The translations under genes and the position numbers were made by a program. A stretch of DNA of 64,000 nucleotides from NCBI GenBank assembly GCA_003993805.1, contig RSEF01000001.1:68168124-68232123 (forward strand), written 5' to 3'. This document shows, one piece after another, positions 39,801 to 44,495 of this stretch. Position 1 is the stretch's first letter. Each line of letters opens with the position of its first letter. This DNA is from Himantopus leucocephalus (Eukaryota; Chordata; Aves; Charadriiformes; Recurvirostridae). Below the pieces are notes generated by a model. The model ran no database searches and was not told where the DNA came from. It was given only the letters and a program-made list of their open reading frames with translations.

Positions 39801-41386
39801 TTGATGCGCAATCTTTTTCTAATTTTACTTTCATAACTATTGTGAGGACATTGGGATCCTCGCTGGAATATATTACATTCTATGAAGTACAAATTTAGAC
39901 TCTGGATTCTGATATTTCTGCTGTAACGTTTATTACAGTGTGGATGAATTGACCAGTTTTATATTCCATGTTTAGACAAGAGAGCCCCACTCTAGACATT
40001 TTAGACTACGAAGCTTTTCCTGGTGATGAATTCAGTTAGGTTAAAGAGTGCTTCTGGAAATATTTCTTCCAACATATAAGCTTCTTCCAGTACAACTGGT
40101 GATTTTTTTAAATAACATAGAATCATAGAATGGTTTAAGTTGGAAGGGACCTTGAAGANNNNNNNNNNNNNNNNNNNNNNNNNNNNNNNNNNNNNNNNNN
40201 NNNNNNNNNNNNNNNNNNNNNNNNNNNNNNNNNNNNNNNNNNNNNNNNNNNNNNNNNNCCACTCCAACAGGTCCATGTCTTTCCTATATTGGGGGCTCCA
40301 GGAGTGTCCTTCCTATGTTGGGGGCAACTACAAGTGCACAAACTGAAGCAGGGTTTCTGTTTGGGGGGTTTTGTTGGTTTGAGATTTGGTTTTGGTGTGG
40401 TTTTGGGGTTTGTGGAATGTTCCTTTTTTTTTTTTTAAACTAAAGATTTATACTACTTTTTTCATTTAGTATGAAACATCTGGGTAAGTCTTCCAACAAT
40501 GGTAATTTGTTTTCATCAATAATTGACCTTATTGACCTAAAAAGATATCTTTAGGTTATGAAAGCGACTATTGTTCTCATTAGATGAGACACATGTAAAG
40601 GCCTGACTGTATGTTGCAACAGTTTTAGATATGTTTCAGATGACTGCTGATGCCCAATCTTCCAGCTGTGACAAGCCACAGTACTTCTTACAGAGGCACT
40701 CAAGGGTTACATCTCCTGTTTATCATGACAGAAATCTTGTACACACGCAAAGAAGGCCATATATTTCCTACTGGTACTAGATGCACACTCACAATTTACA
40801 TGTATAGGTCTTCATCTGAGGAGCTTCAAGAAAAACACCAGTAAAGAACAGACTGCTGCAAGCACAAAATGAGCAGCCTATACCAAATAAGTTTTATACT
40901 CATATTCTTCCGTGTCATTCCAAAGCATGCTCAGAACACTCACAAAAAGATGCATATCAAATGTGTGGTTCTCACACCCTGATCTACAATACAGAAGAAA
41001 CATTTGATGGAAATAAACGAAAGTTACATGATCAGGAAAAATACACTAATATTTAATATCAAAGTTTAGAACTCAAATACACACTTAAACCACTTCCATC
41101 CTCCCATCTGTCTTGCGGTTCTTTTTCTAAACCCCGATTCAACAGTGTGCTTAATCATATTAATTTTAGTGCCTTGCTGCATCTGACCTTCGGTTAGTAT
41201 TACTAAATCCCAAGAACATATTGAAAGAATGCTAACCTGTTTATTGACTTCAGCCATTGACAGTTGTAACACCATCAGCATGCAGTCTGCTCCACAGACA
41301 GTAGTCCTTTCAGAGTTTGAAAATAAAGGCCATTGTCTTCTAAAACACTTGATCAAGTTTAAAATTTGTTGCTGGAAAGCCATCAT
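218..41386 (-). CDS. PARPBP: PARPBP (PARI), 5' coding part, exons 2-9
   Basis: Eight exons joined on the minus strand give 421 uninterrupted codons. Order: 41386-41237, 32186-31956, 30256-30146, 28607-28437, 26039-25885, 10433-10250, 4773-4595, 299-218. Every junction has AG/GT ends and phases agree. The product matches vertebrate PARPBP along its length as I know it, for example [56 protein letters not shown] and [10 protein letters not shown]. The human protein is about 579 residues, so roughly the last quarter, with the C-terminal PCNA-binding box, lies left of the window. Known role: PARI is recruited to SUMO-modified PCNA at forks and limits RAD51 filaments and unscheduled recombination; it also binds PARP1. 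The fold resembles a UvrD-type helicase, but I see no Walker A (GxxxxGKS/T) in these residues. It diverges from NUP37 across a shared CpG island. The call is firm; the function is inherited from the family. Confidence 0.95.
1685..1763. repeat. Exact 39-bp direct duplication flanking one N
   Basis: Bases 1685-1723 and 1725-1763 are identical, with only an N between them. This is best read as an unmerged contig overlap, not biology. Confidence 0.9.
1918..1927. other. Assembly gap, 10 N
   Basis: Ten Ns inside A-rich low complexity (about 1874-1970) in PARPBP intron 8. Length is uncertain. Confidence 0.99.
2382..2444. repeat. Imperfect 32-bp tandem duplication
   Basis: Two copies of a unit containing AACAATAACTACCAT, 32 bp apart, with a few mismatches. 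Intronic. Confidence 0.7.
3584..4059 (+). mobile_element. Probable solo LTR
   Basis: A 476-bp segment that begins TGTTATGG and ends GTTTCA, flanked on both sides by ACAT (3580-3583 and 4060-4063) as a possible 4-bp target duplication. AATAAA lies at 4029-4034, near the 3' end as expected for an LTR. Composition is less AT-rich than the flanks. I do not recognise the family; the call rests on structure only, and short TG/CA/ACAT matches could be chance. Confidence 0.4.
4595..4773 (-). CDS. PARPBP: PARPBP exon 8
   Basis: 179 nt, residues 335-393 plus two bases of codon 394. The acceptor is ACTTTCAG/CCAAAA and the donor is CTTCAG/GTGAGT, close to consensus. It encodes [20 protein letters not shown] followed by [10 protein letters not shown], one of the most conserved blocks in the family. 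The open frame continues upstream into intron, but homology starts at the acceptor. Confidence 0.96.
7213..7230 (-). mobile_element. ERV primer-binding site
   Basis: An 18-nt stretch on the minus strand, 8 nt after the LTR end, that matches 16 of 18 positions of the tRNA-Lys1,2 primer-binding site as I recall it. It shows that internal sequence of the element remains on this side. How far the internal part extends to the left (perhaps to about 6.8 kb) cannot be set by eye. Confidence 0.6.
7239..8307 (-). mobile_element. Endogenous retrovirus 5' LTR (minus orientation)
   Basis: On the minus strand this unit begins TGCATTGGG and ends CCACCACA, with the TG...CA ends of an LTR. A primer-binding-site-like sequence follows 8 nt downstream (7213-7230). 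The type resembles, from memory, a long LTR common in bird genomes. It contains at least seven imperfect copies of a CTGCTCCAGYRTGG-type module (plus strand) between 7675 and 8000. The position where I expect the polyadenylation signal reads AATGAA. No second LTR and no gag/pol/env frame is seen, so this is a truncated provirus. It is inserted antisense to NUP37 and in the PARPBP sense direction. Confidence 0.8.
9762..9919 (+). mobile_element. CR1 LINE 3' end
   Basis: Matches the bird CR1 3' region: the coding tail with CTGGATGGGGATTTGAGCAA, then GGAACTAGATGATCTTTA and TTCCTTCCAACCC. 5'-truncated, plus orientation, in PARPBP intron 7. Confidence 0.9.
10250..10433 (-). CDS. PARPBP: PARPBP exon 7
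   Basis: 184 nt completing codon 273 and coding to residue 334. The acceptor is CTATTTTCAG/AATTGC and the donor is CGG/GTAATG. It encodes [37 protein letters not shown] and TGVSPAR, all matching PARPBP. It is separated by a 5.5-kb intron that carries a CR1 piece and an ERV LTR. Confidence 0.96.
13360..13459. other. Assembly gap, 100 N
   Basis: Exactly 100 Ns, probably a placeholder of unknown size, followed by A/C-rich simple sequence (13460-13535). In PARPBP intron 6. Confidence 0.99.
13460..13535. repeat. A/C-rich low-complexity tract
   Basis: A runs broken by CC, CCC and CCCCC blocks, adjacent to the 100-N gap. Long Phe/Gly-rich minus frames here are an artefact of this composition. Confidence 0.9.
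18829..18871. repeat. Poly-A run
   Basis: Forty-three As preceded directly by an isolated N at 18828. No retroposed gene body was recognised upstream. Confidence 0.9.
19597..22260 (+). mobile_element. Decayed long CR1 LINE (ORF2 remnant)
   Basis: About 2.7 kb of CR1 ORF2 broken by stops and frameshifts. Landmarks in order are [10 protein letters not shown] (20018-20047, end of the endonuclease part), [14 protein letters not shown] (about 20815-20857), [15 protein letters not shown] (21137-21181, RT motif A), FADDMKL (from 21403, the RT catalytic box) and the usual C-terminal and 3' region. RT motif A and the FADD box lie in different frames, and motif A reads AFN where AFD is usual. The 3' end is TTCCTTCCAACC...ATTCTATGATCCTATG. 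An A-rich insertion sits at 20063-20086. A dead copy, older than the 3'-end copies. Confidence 0.9.
22541..22560. repeat. Short perfect inverted repeat
   Basis: TTCTACAGT and ACTGTAGAA, 9-bp arms with a 2-nt centre. A second near-palindrome, CACTCCA/TGGAGTG, lies about 30 bp on. Intronic; function unknown. Confidence 0.7.
22811..22848. repeat. (TA)n/(CA)n microsatellite
   Basis: TA repeats with one CG interruption, running into CA repeats. Probably polymorphic. Confidence 0.9.
25885..26039 (-). CDS. PARPBP: PARPBP exon 6
   Basis: 155 nt covering residues 222-272 plus two bases of codon 273. The acceptor is CCTAATAG/ATGGCA and the donor is CCAAG/GTAATA. It encodes [15 protein letters not shown] and [19 protein letters not shown], matching PARPBP. 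The internal ATG at the exon start is not a translation start; it replaces the Val seen in human. A very long intron (15.45 kb) follows. Confidence 0.96.
26040..28436 (-). other. PARPBP: PARPBP intron 5
   Basis: 2.4 kb of AT-rich intron between exons 5 and 6. I see nothing recognisable beyond short chance frames. Confidence 0.85.
28437..28607 (-). CDS. PARPBP: PARPBP exon 5
   Basis: Fifty-seven codons, residues 165-221, phase 0. The acceptor is TTATACAG/GTGACA and the donor is CTG/GTATGT. It carries [20 protein letters not shown] and [17 protein letters not shown], among the best conserved stretches of PARPBP. In UvrD-type helicases the related segment lies near the later helicase motifs, so this is probably part of the pseudo-helicase core; that placement is inference. 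Confidence 0.96.
28608..30145 (-). other. PARPBP: PARPBP intron 4
   Basis: 1.5 kb. It includes a 124-codon minus-strand frame (29014-29388) that resembles no known protein and looks like chance or an old repeat. Nothing else is seen. Confidence 0.85.
30146..30256 (-). CDS. PARPBP: PARPBP exon 4
   Basis: Thirty-seven codons, residues 128-164, phase 0 at both ends. The acceptor is TTATTAAAG/GTTCAA and the donor is AAG/GTAAAA. It starts VQLLEFISG, matching the family's SQLLDFLSG, then runs through a polar, Ser/Thr/Pro-rich stretch ([12 protein letters not shown]) that is poorly conserved and probably a flexible linker. Confidence 0.9.
30257..31955 (-). other. PARPBP: PARPBP intron 3
   Basis: 1.7 kb with one old minus-oriented CR1 fragment at about 30732-30935. 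The remainder shows nothing recognisable. Confidence 0.85.
30732..30935 (-). mobile_element. Old CR1 3' fragment
   Basis: Begins TCATAGAATCATACAATAATTT, the reverse complement of a CR1 3' end, and continues with the CTGGGCAACCTGTTCCAATG region. Diverged, 5'-truncated. Confidence 0.8.
31956..32186 (-). CDS. PARPBP: PARPBP exon 3
   Basis: Seventy-seven codons, residues 51-127, phase 0 at both ends. The acceptor is TTAG/CACCAT and the donor is CCT/GTAAGT, a near-consensus site. It encodes [18 protein letters not shown] and [13 protein letters not shown], which match PARPBP closely. It belongs to the helical N-terminal part of the helicase-like domain. The reading frame runs on beyond the donor without a stop for some codons, so the exon end is set by the splice site and by homology. 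Confidence 0.96.
36520..36547. repeat. Poly-T followed by poly-G
   Basis: About 15 T directly followed by about 14 G. Such homopolymer junctions are prone to sequencing error, so the length is uncertain. Confidence 0.8.
37112..37250 (+). mobile_element. CR1 LINE 3' end
   Basis: GGTTGGATGGGGCTTTGAG, then GGAACTAAATGATCTTTAAG and CCTTCCAACC, ending CTATGATTCA. Typical CR1 tail, plus orientation, 60 bp before a second CR1 in the same orientation. Confidence 0.9.
37312..37900 (+). mobile_element. CR1 LINE 3' part with internal poly-T
   Basis: Contains the CR1 ORF2 C-terminus in plus orientation (for example [20 protein letters not shown] at about 37490-37549) and the 3' tail GACCTCCAGAGGTCCCTTTC. 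A run of about 39 T with one N (37589-37627) interrupts it after GGAGCCAGGCTC, where only a few T are expected. Confidence 0.9.
40116..40340 (-). mobile_element. CR1 LINE interrupted by an assembly gap
   Basis: AGAATCATAGAATGGTTTAA at the left is the reverse complement of a CR1 3' end. After the 100-N gap the sequence continues with GTCCATGTCTTTCCT, an upstream CR1 segment in the same orientation. The missing middle is probably CR1. Confidence 0.8.
40159..40258. other. Assembly gap, 100 N
   Basis: Exactly 100 Ns inside a CR1 copy in PARPBP intron 2; probably a placeholder of unknown size. Confidence 0.99.
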
Positions 41387-41389
41387 TGT
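41237..41389 (-). CDS. PARPBP: PARPBP exon 2 (first coding exon)
   Basis: Codes residues 1-50 after a 3-nt leader. The acceptor is CTAATCTAG before ACA-ATG, and the donor is CAG/GTTAGC. Two ATGs stand in tandem (41384-41386 and 41381-41383). The second has A at -3 and G at +4 and aligns with the human start, so translation may begin at M2; the first is used here because it is 5'-most. The SERTT-CGAD block is strongly conserved in the family. Ends in phase 0. Confidence 0.95.
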
Positions 41390-42379
41390 CTAGATTAGAA
41401 GATAGAAATAATAAAGAGAAATAAAAATTAATGTAACTATGCAAGAGGCCTATATGCATCTGCACCTTCCAAACCCTGTGCAAACCCTATTCTGTCTTCT
41501 TGCAGATCAAGTTCCTAGAATAAACTCTTCCCACTAAACCAATAGTCTAGTGTAACTTGCCTCACTATGACAGAGCAACTATGAAGGGGTTAAAAGTGCT
41601 TATGTATGCCGTCTTCATGAAGACCCCTTATTTTCCTTGTACATTATGCCAACATAAAAGAAAAACCATTATCACAAATACGACAGTCTTTTATCTCTGA
41701 AAGCAGCCAATCTGAATGCCCCAGAAAGTATCTTCTGTAGTATCTGCATTCACTATTCATGCAGAGCAGTATCTACCAGAAACAAGAGTTTTAATATTTC
41801 TAAGACTTATTAACAAAGAGATGTCTAAATGCCTATTTTTCTTCTGTTGCCTTTTATTTTTTTTCCATTCCATAAGTAATTATCTCCCCTGTTTCCTTTG
41901 GCAATGAGTTTCAGTATCAGTTTTGAATTTGACTACTTCATGCTTTGGTCTTTTTCACCTTCTTGCATTTGTGAAGACACAGGTACAGTTGACTCTTTAA
42001 AAAACTTGCAGTCTTTAAGCCTGTTCTTCCCTGAAACACAGTTCCCAAACACTGCATACAGTACAGGAGCATCACTCGTACCATTTACTTTCAGAACACA
42101 AAATCAACCTTTCCCCTTATTTCACACAATTACTTACTCTCCAAAAACGTTTGCACAGGACAATTTACTTTATTTTACATCGACATGAGCAAAACATACA
42201 GGCCATAGAAGATGAAACCAGTGGGCAGGTGCAAGTCAGTATGGAACAGACAAAAATCTCTCTGGGGAATTTTCTGTCCCTCCTCCAACTCCGAAAAGTT
42301 TCCAAGGGACAAGACCTGTCATTCGGACCGGCCGCCCAGCTAAACAGCCCGAACAAACAAATATAAAAAAAAAACCCAC
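41390..42379 (-). other. PARPBP: PARPBP intron 1
   Basis: About 1 kb between the proposed exon 1 donor and the exon 2 acceptor. GC content rises toward the CpG island at its upper end. No repeat is recognised. Confidence 0.5.
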
Positions 42380-42700
42380 CTGCGAAACAAGCCCCCAGAT
42401 CCTAAACCCTACGGGCCGACATCACCATTCCCGCCGCCGTCCCCGCCCCGCTCCGCCAGCTGAAAACCCCCGGCTGCGGCCTCCTCAGGCCTTCCCCCCA
42501 CCCCTCACCACGGCCCAGCCTTGCGCAGCTCCCCGGCCTCGGGTACCAGACGAAGCCGCCGCACCCCCACCTCCCCCGGAGCAGGAGGAGGACGNCCCCC
42601 CCCCCCCCCCCGGCCTCAGCACCCCCAGCCGGCTGAAGCGCTCCTGCTGCTCCAGCAGCTCTACCTGCCTGACAGGGAGGACAAGAGCCGCTCGCGCGGC
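42380..42700 (-). other. PARPBP: PARPBP exon 1 (5'UTR), 5' end approximate
   Basis: Exon 2 begins only three bases before the ATG, so an upstream non-coding exon is required. On the minus strand of the CpG island a good donor, CGCAG/GTGGGT, ends an exon at 42380. The transcription start cannot be read from sequence; I place it near 42.7 kb, downstream of the CCAAT and TTTAAATTTAAA motifs. The exon would include a C16 run and an isolated N at 42595, so its sequence is uncertain. Confidence 0.4.
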
Positions 42701-42736
42701 GAGGCGATTAGAACGCGTAACTGCCCTCGCCGGCGG

Positions 42737-42748
42737 TTTAAATTTAAA
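42737..42748. promoter_or_regulatory. CHR-like palindrome TTTAAATTTAAA
   Basis: A perfect 12-bp palindrome made of two TTTAAA units, directly abutting GGCGG. TTTAAA is one accepted form of the cell-cycle homology region bound by MuvB/DREAM. The usual 4-nt CDE-CHR spacing is not met (0 or 6 nt), so this is a candidate only. Read toward PARPBP, an inverted CCAAT box lies about 15 bp upstream. Confidence 0.4.
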
Positions 42749-42762
42749 TCCTCCGCAGCTGC

Positions 42763-42767
42763 CCAAT
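42763..42767 (+). promoter_or_regulatory. CCAAT box (NF-Y motif)
   Basis: CCAAT inside CTGCCCAATTAGAG, between the CHR-like palindrome and the ETS motif. On the plus strand it would serve NUP37; as ATTGG it would serve PARPBP. Motif match only. Confidence 0.45.
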
Positions 42768-42779
42768 TAGAGAGTGGGA

Positions 42780-42856
42780 GCCGTTGACCCGGAAGCACAG
42801 GGTTGCTGCTCCTGGGGTGGGAAGCGCTGTTGGCGGGAGAGGCGGTGGCGGTGCCG
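42780..42856 (+). other. NUP37: NUP37 exon 1 (5'UTR), limits tentative
   Basis: Exon 2 begins with an acceptor upstream of the ATG, so a non-coding first exon is needed. The best donor I see downstream of the ETS motif is GCCG/GTGGGTGA, ending at 42856. Other donors nearby, such as CGT/GTGAGG, cannot be excluded. The 5' end is a guess. Confidence 0.25.
42789..42795 (+). promoter_or_regulatory. ETS/GABP-type site CCGGAAG
   Basis: ACCCGGAAGC matches the core ETS-family site commonly found within about 50 bp of start sites in bidirectional CpG promoters. It probably marks the NUP37 start region. Motif match only. Confidence 0.45.
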
Positions 42857-42907
42857 GTGGGTGATTTGGGGCCGCGGGGGTGCGTGTGAGGCGAGGGTAG
42901 GGGGGGT

Positions 42908-42955
42908 GTCCCGTCCCGTCCCGTCCCGTCCCGTCCCGTCCCGTCCCGTCCCGTC
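42908..42955. repeat. (CCCGT)n pentanucleotide array
   Basis: Nine uninterrupted CCCGT units at 42910-42954, preceded by GT and followed by CCGG. Read on the minus strand this is (ACGGG)9, giving nine GGG tracts with two-base AC spacers, a G-quadruplex-capable array. It lies in or just after NUP37 exon 1. An apparent minus-strand frame with a repeating Thr-Gly-Arg-Asp-Gly pattern is only this repeat. Confidence 0.95.
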
Positions 42956-43159
42956 CGGTCCCGGGGGGGGGGGACGACGGAACTCGGAGCTTCGCCCGGT
43001 CAGACCCAGGAGCCGGGCCGGCCTAGCCGCTGTGGGGGCGAGCAGGGCCCTCGCCCTTGCCTGAGGACCGGTAGGGCTGCGGGACCGGCACAGTCTCTGG
43101 CGGCCTTGCTCGGGAGTGGCCTGAAGGGCAAAGGAGGGAGTAGGGGGTTGGAGGAGGAA

Positions 43160-43178
43160 GGGGAGGGTGGGGTGGGGG
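43160..43178 (+). other. G-quadruplex motif
   Basis: Four G tracts of 4, 3, 4 and 5 bases separated by single-base loops (A, T, T). Single-base loops favour a very stable parallel quadruplex. It lies in NUP37 intron 1 on the non-template strand. Confidence 0.7.
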
Positions 43179-44275
43179 AGGTAACGAGTACCCACACGGC
43201 TGATCTGCCCGAATTGTGTTTTCTGAAGGAGGGAAGCTAGTGGTATTCTTGGTATTTTCACTTAGAGCTGGTCGGGTGGCCTGTGGTCATGGGAAGTCTT
43301 AAAGAAGGAAAGGATAGGGTTAAAATTTGCATTTGGCCTTAGCAGCATAGCTATACAAGTTACATGGCTAAGGTGTTTTCGTTAATGCGGTGGTTTGTCG
43401 TATTAATTAATAAATAAACATTGCAACTATGGAGAGAGCCTCTTCGTGTCTCAGTGATGGCTGTGTCAAACCTGGGTGGCTCCCAAGCAAAATATTCAGT
43501 CTTGGATGCTGAGACCTTCAGATCGTTAGCACAGCAAAATCTGTCAAAGGTCTGAGATTTAAAGCTGTTTTTCCACACAGTGTGTAATTAAAGGTCTGAT
43601 TTCCCAAAAAGGCTTAAACTAGCCTCAATCTGTACTGGGACTAAAAGGCGTGATTCTGAAATCAGTTGTGTATCTTGGTCTCTTGTGTTCTAGCACAGGA
43701 ACCTGATTTTCTCTAAAATTGGTTGAATACAGTAAAGTACAAGTTCTTTGGTACACAGAGGTATAGGTGCTCTGTCTGCAGTTGAGGTGGCTTAAGTCAT
43801 GAAACCATGCTTAAATATTATGCATGACAGTATTCTCATTTACAGTTTTGCGGCCTTGATTAACTTTGCTTTTAGTTAGACATATACAGTCTTGAAAGAC
43901 GTACACAAGTAAAGAGAATTTGAAGATAGTAATGTATCATTTCTTGTAATTTGGTTGAAAACTTAAAAATTCTGGATGTGACTTTCCTGGTGTGTATGGT
44001 TACTTAATTTCTTGTCTTGGTGTTGGGTTGCCAACAATAGCACAAAATCTTCAGTTATTGCTGAAGTCTATGGAGACAGTTTTGAATGTGTTAGGTTAGT
44101 TATCTTTTGATTGATGAAACTACATGCTACATCTAAAAATAATGACCTTAAGTGCAGCTTTTGTGTTCTTAAATATGATGTTACAGGAAACTTTGATTTA
44201 TTGTGCCACAAATACCTTTTAAATTTTTTCTTCATGCAAATGAGTAATGCATGTTTTTTAAAACTTTCTATGTAG

Positions 44276-44495
44276 GAATGTAGATTTTCATCCTGGAGAA
44301 GACATCACTTCCATGATAACTTGACTTAGTCTACTGAAAATGAAGCAAGATTCTACTAGAAACATTGCTTATACCGTGGATTGTGAAGATTATGTGCACG
44401 TGGTAAAATTCAATCCATTTGATAGTGGAGATGCATGTTCCCTCATTGCATATGGTGGCAATAATTATGTAGTTGTTGGGACATGCAGATTTCAG
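44276..44495 (+). CDS. NUP37: NUP37 exon 2 (first coding exon)
   Basis: The acceptor is CTATGTAG/GAATG and the donor is TTTCAG/GTTAGT. It contains 64 nt of 5'UTR and residues 1-52, starting MKQDSTRN. The ATG at 44340 has A at -3. The UTR part holds two tiny upstream ORFs: ATG-TAG at 44278-44283 and ATG-ATA-ACT-TGA at 44313-44324. Ends in phase 0. Confidence 0.96.

Larger units (their letters stand above)
32187..41236 (-). other. PARPBP: PARPBP intron 2
   Basis: 9 kb. It carries two CR1 3' ends in tandem (37112-37250 and 37312-37900), a third CR1 interrupted by a 100-N gap (40116-40340), a T15-G14 junction (36520-36547) and A/C-rich low complexity near 36790. The stretch 32187-36500 shows only AT-rich intron with no element that I can name. 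Confidence 0.85.
42310..43200. promoter_or_regulatory. Bidirectional CpG-island promoter, PARPBP/NUP37
   Basis: An abrupt change from AT-rich sequence to GC-rich, CpG-dense sequence lies between the divergent genes. Visible motifs are a TTTAAATTTAAA palindrome at 42737-42748 next to GGCGG at 42732-42736, CCAAT at 42763-42767, and an ETS-type CCGGAAG at 42789-42795. No canonical TATA box is apparent for either gene, which suits a housekeeping or cell-cycle CpG promoter. It also holds (CCCGT)9, C16 and G11 runs and G-quadruplex motifs. Human PARPBP and NUP37 have the same divergent arrangement. Confidence 0.85.
42857..44275 (+). other. NUP37: NUP37 intron 1
   Basis: About 1.4 kb, the first 350 bases being part of the CpG island with the (CCCGT)9 array, a G11 run and a G-quadruplex motif, then AT-rich sequence to the exon 2 acceptor. 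The 5' limit depends on the tentative donor. Confidence 0.45.

Noticed and set aside
42596..42611. C16 run giving poly-Gly/poly-Pro frames
   Set aside because: Homopolymer beside an N; run length is unreliable and the frames have no homology.
42767..43261. 164-codon minus-strand frame in the CpG island
   Set aside because: GC-rich sequence is poor in stops, and the frame includes the translated (CCCGT)n repeat; no conserved protein is recognised.
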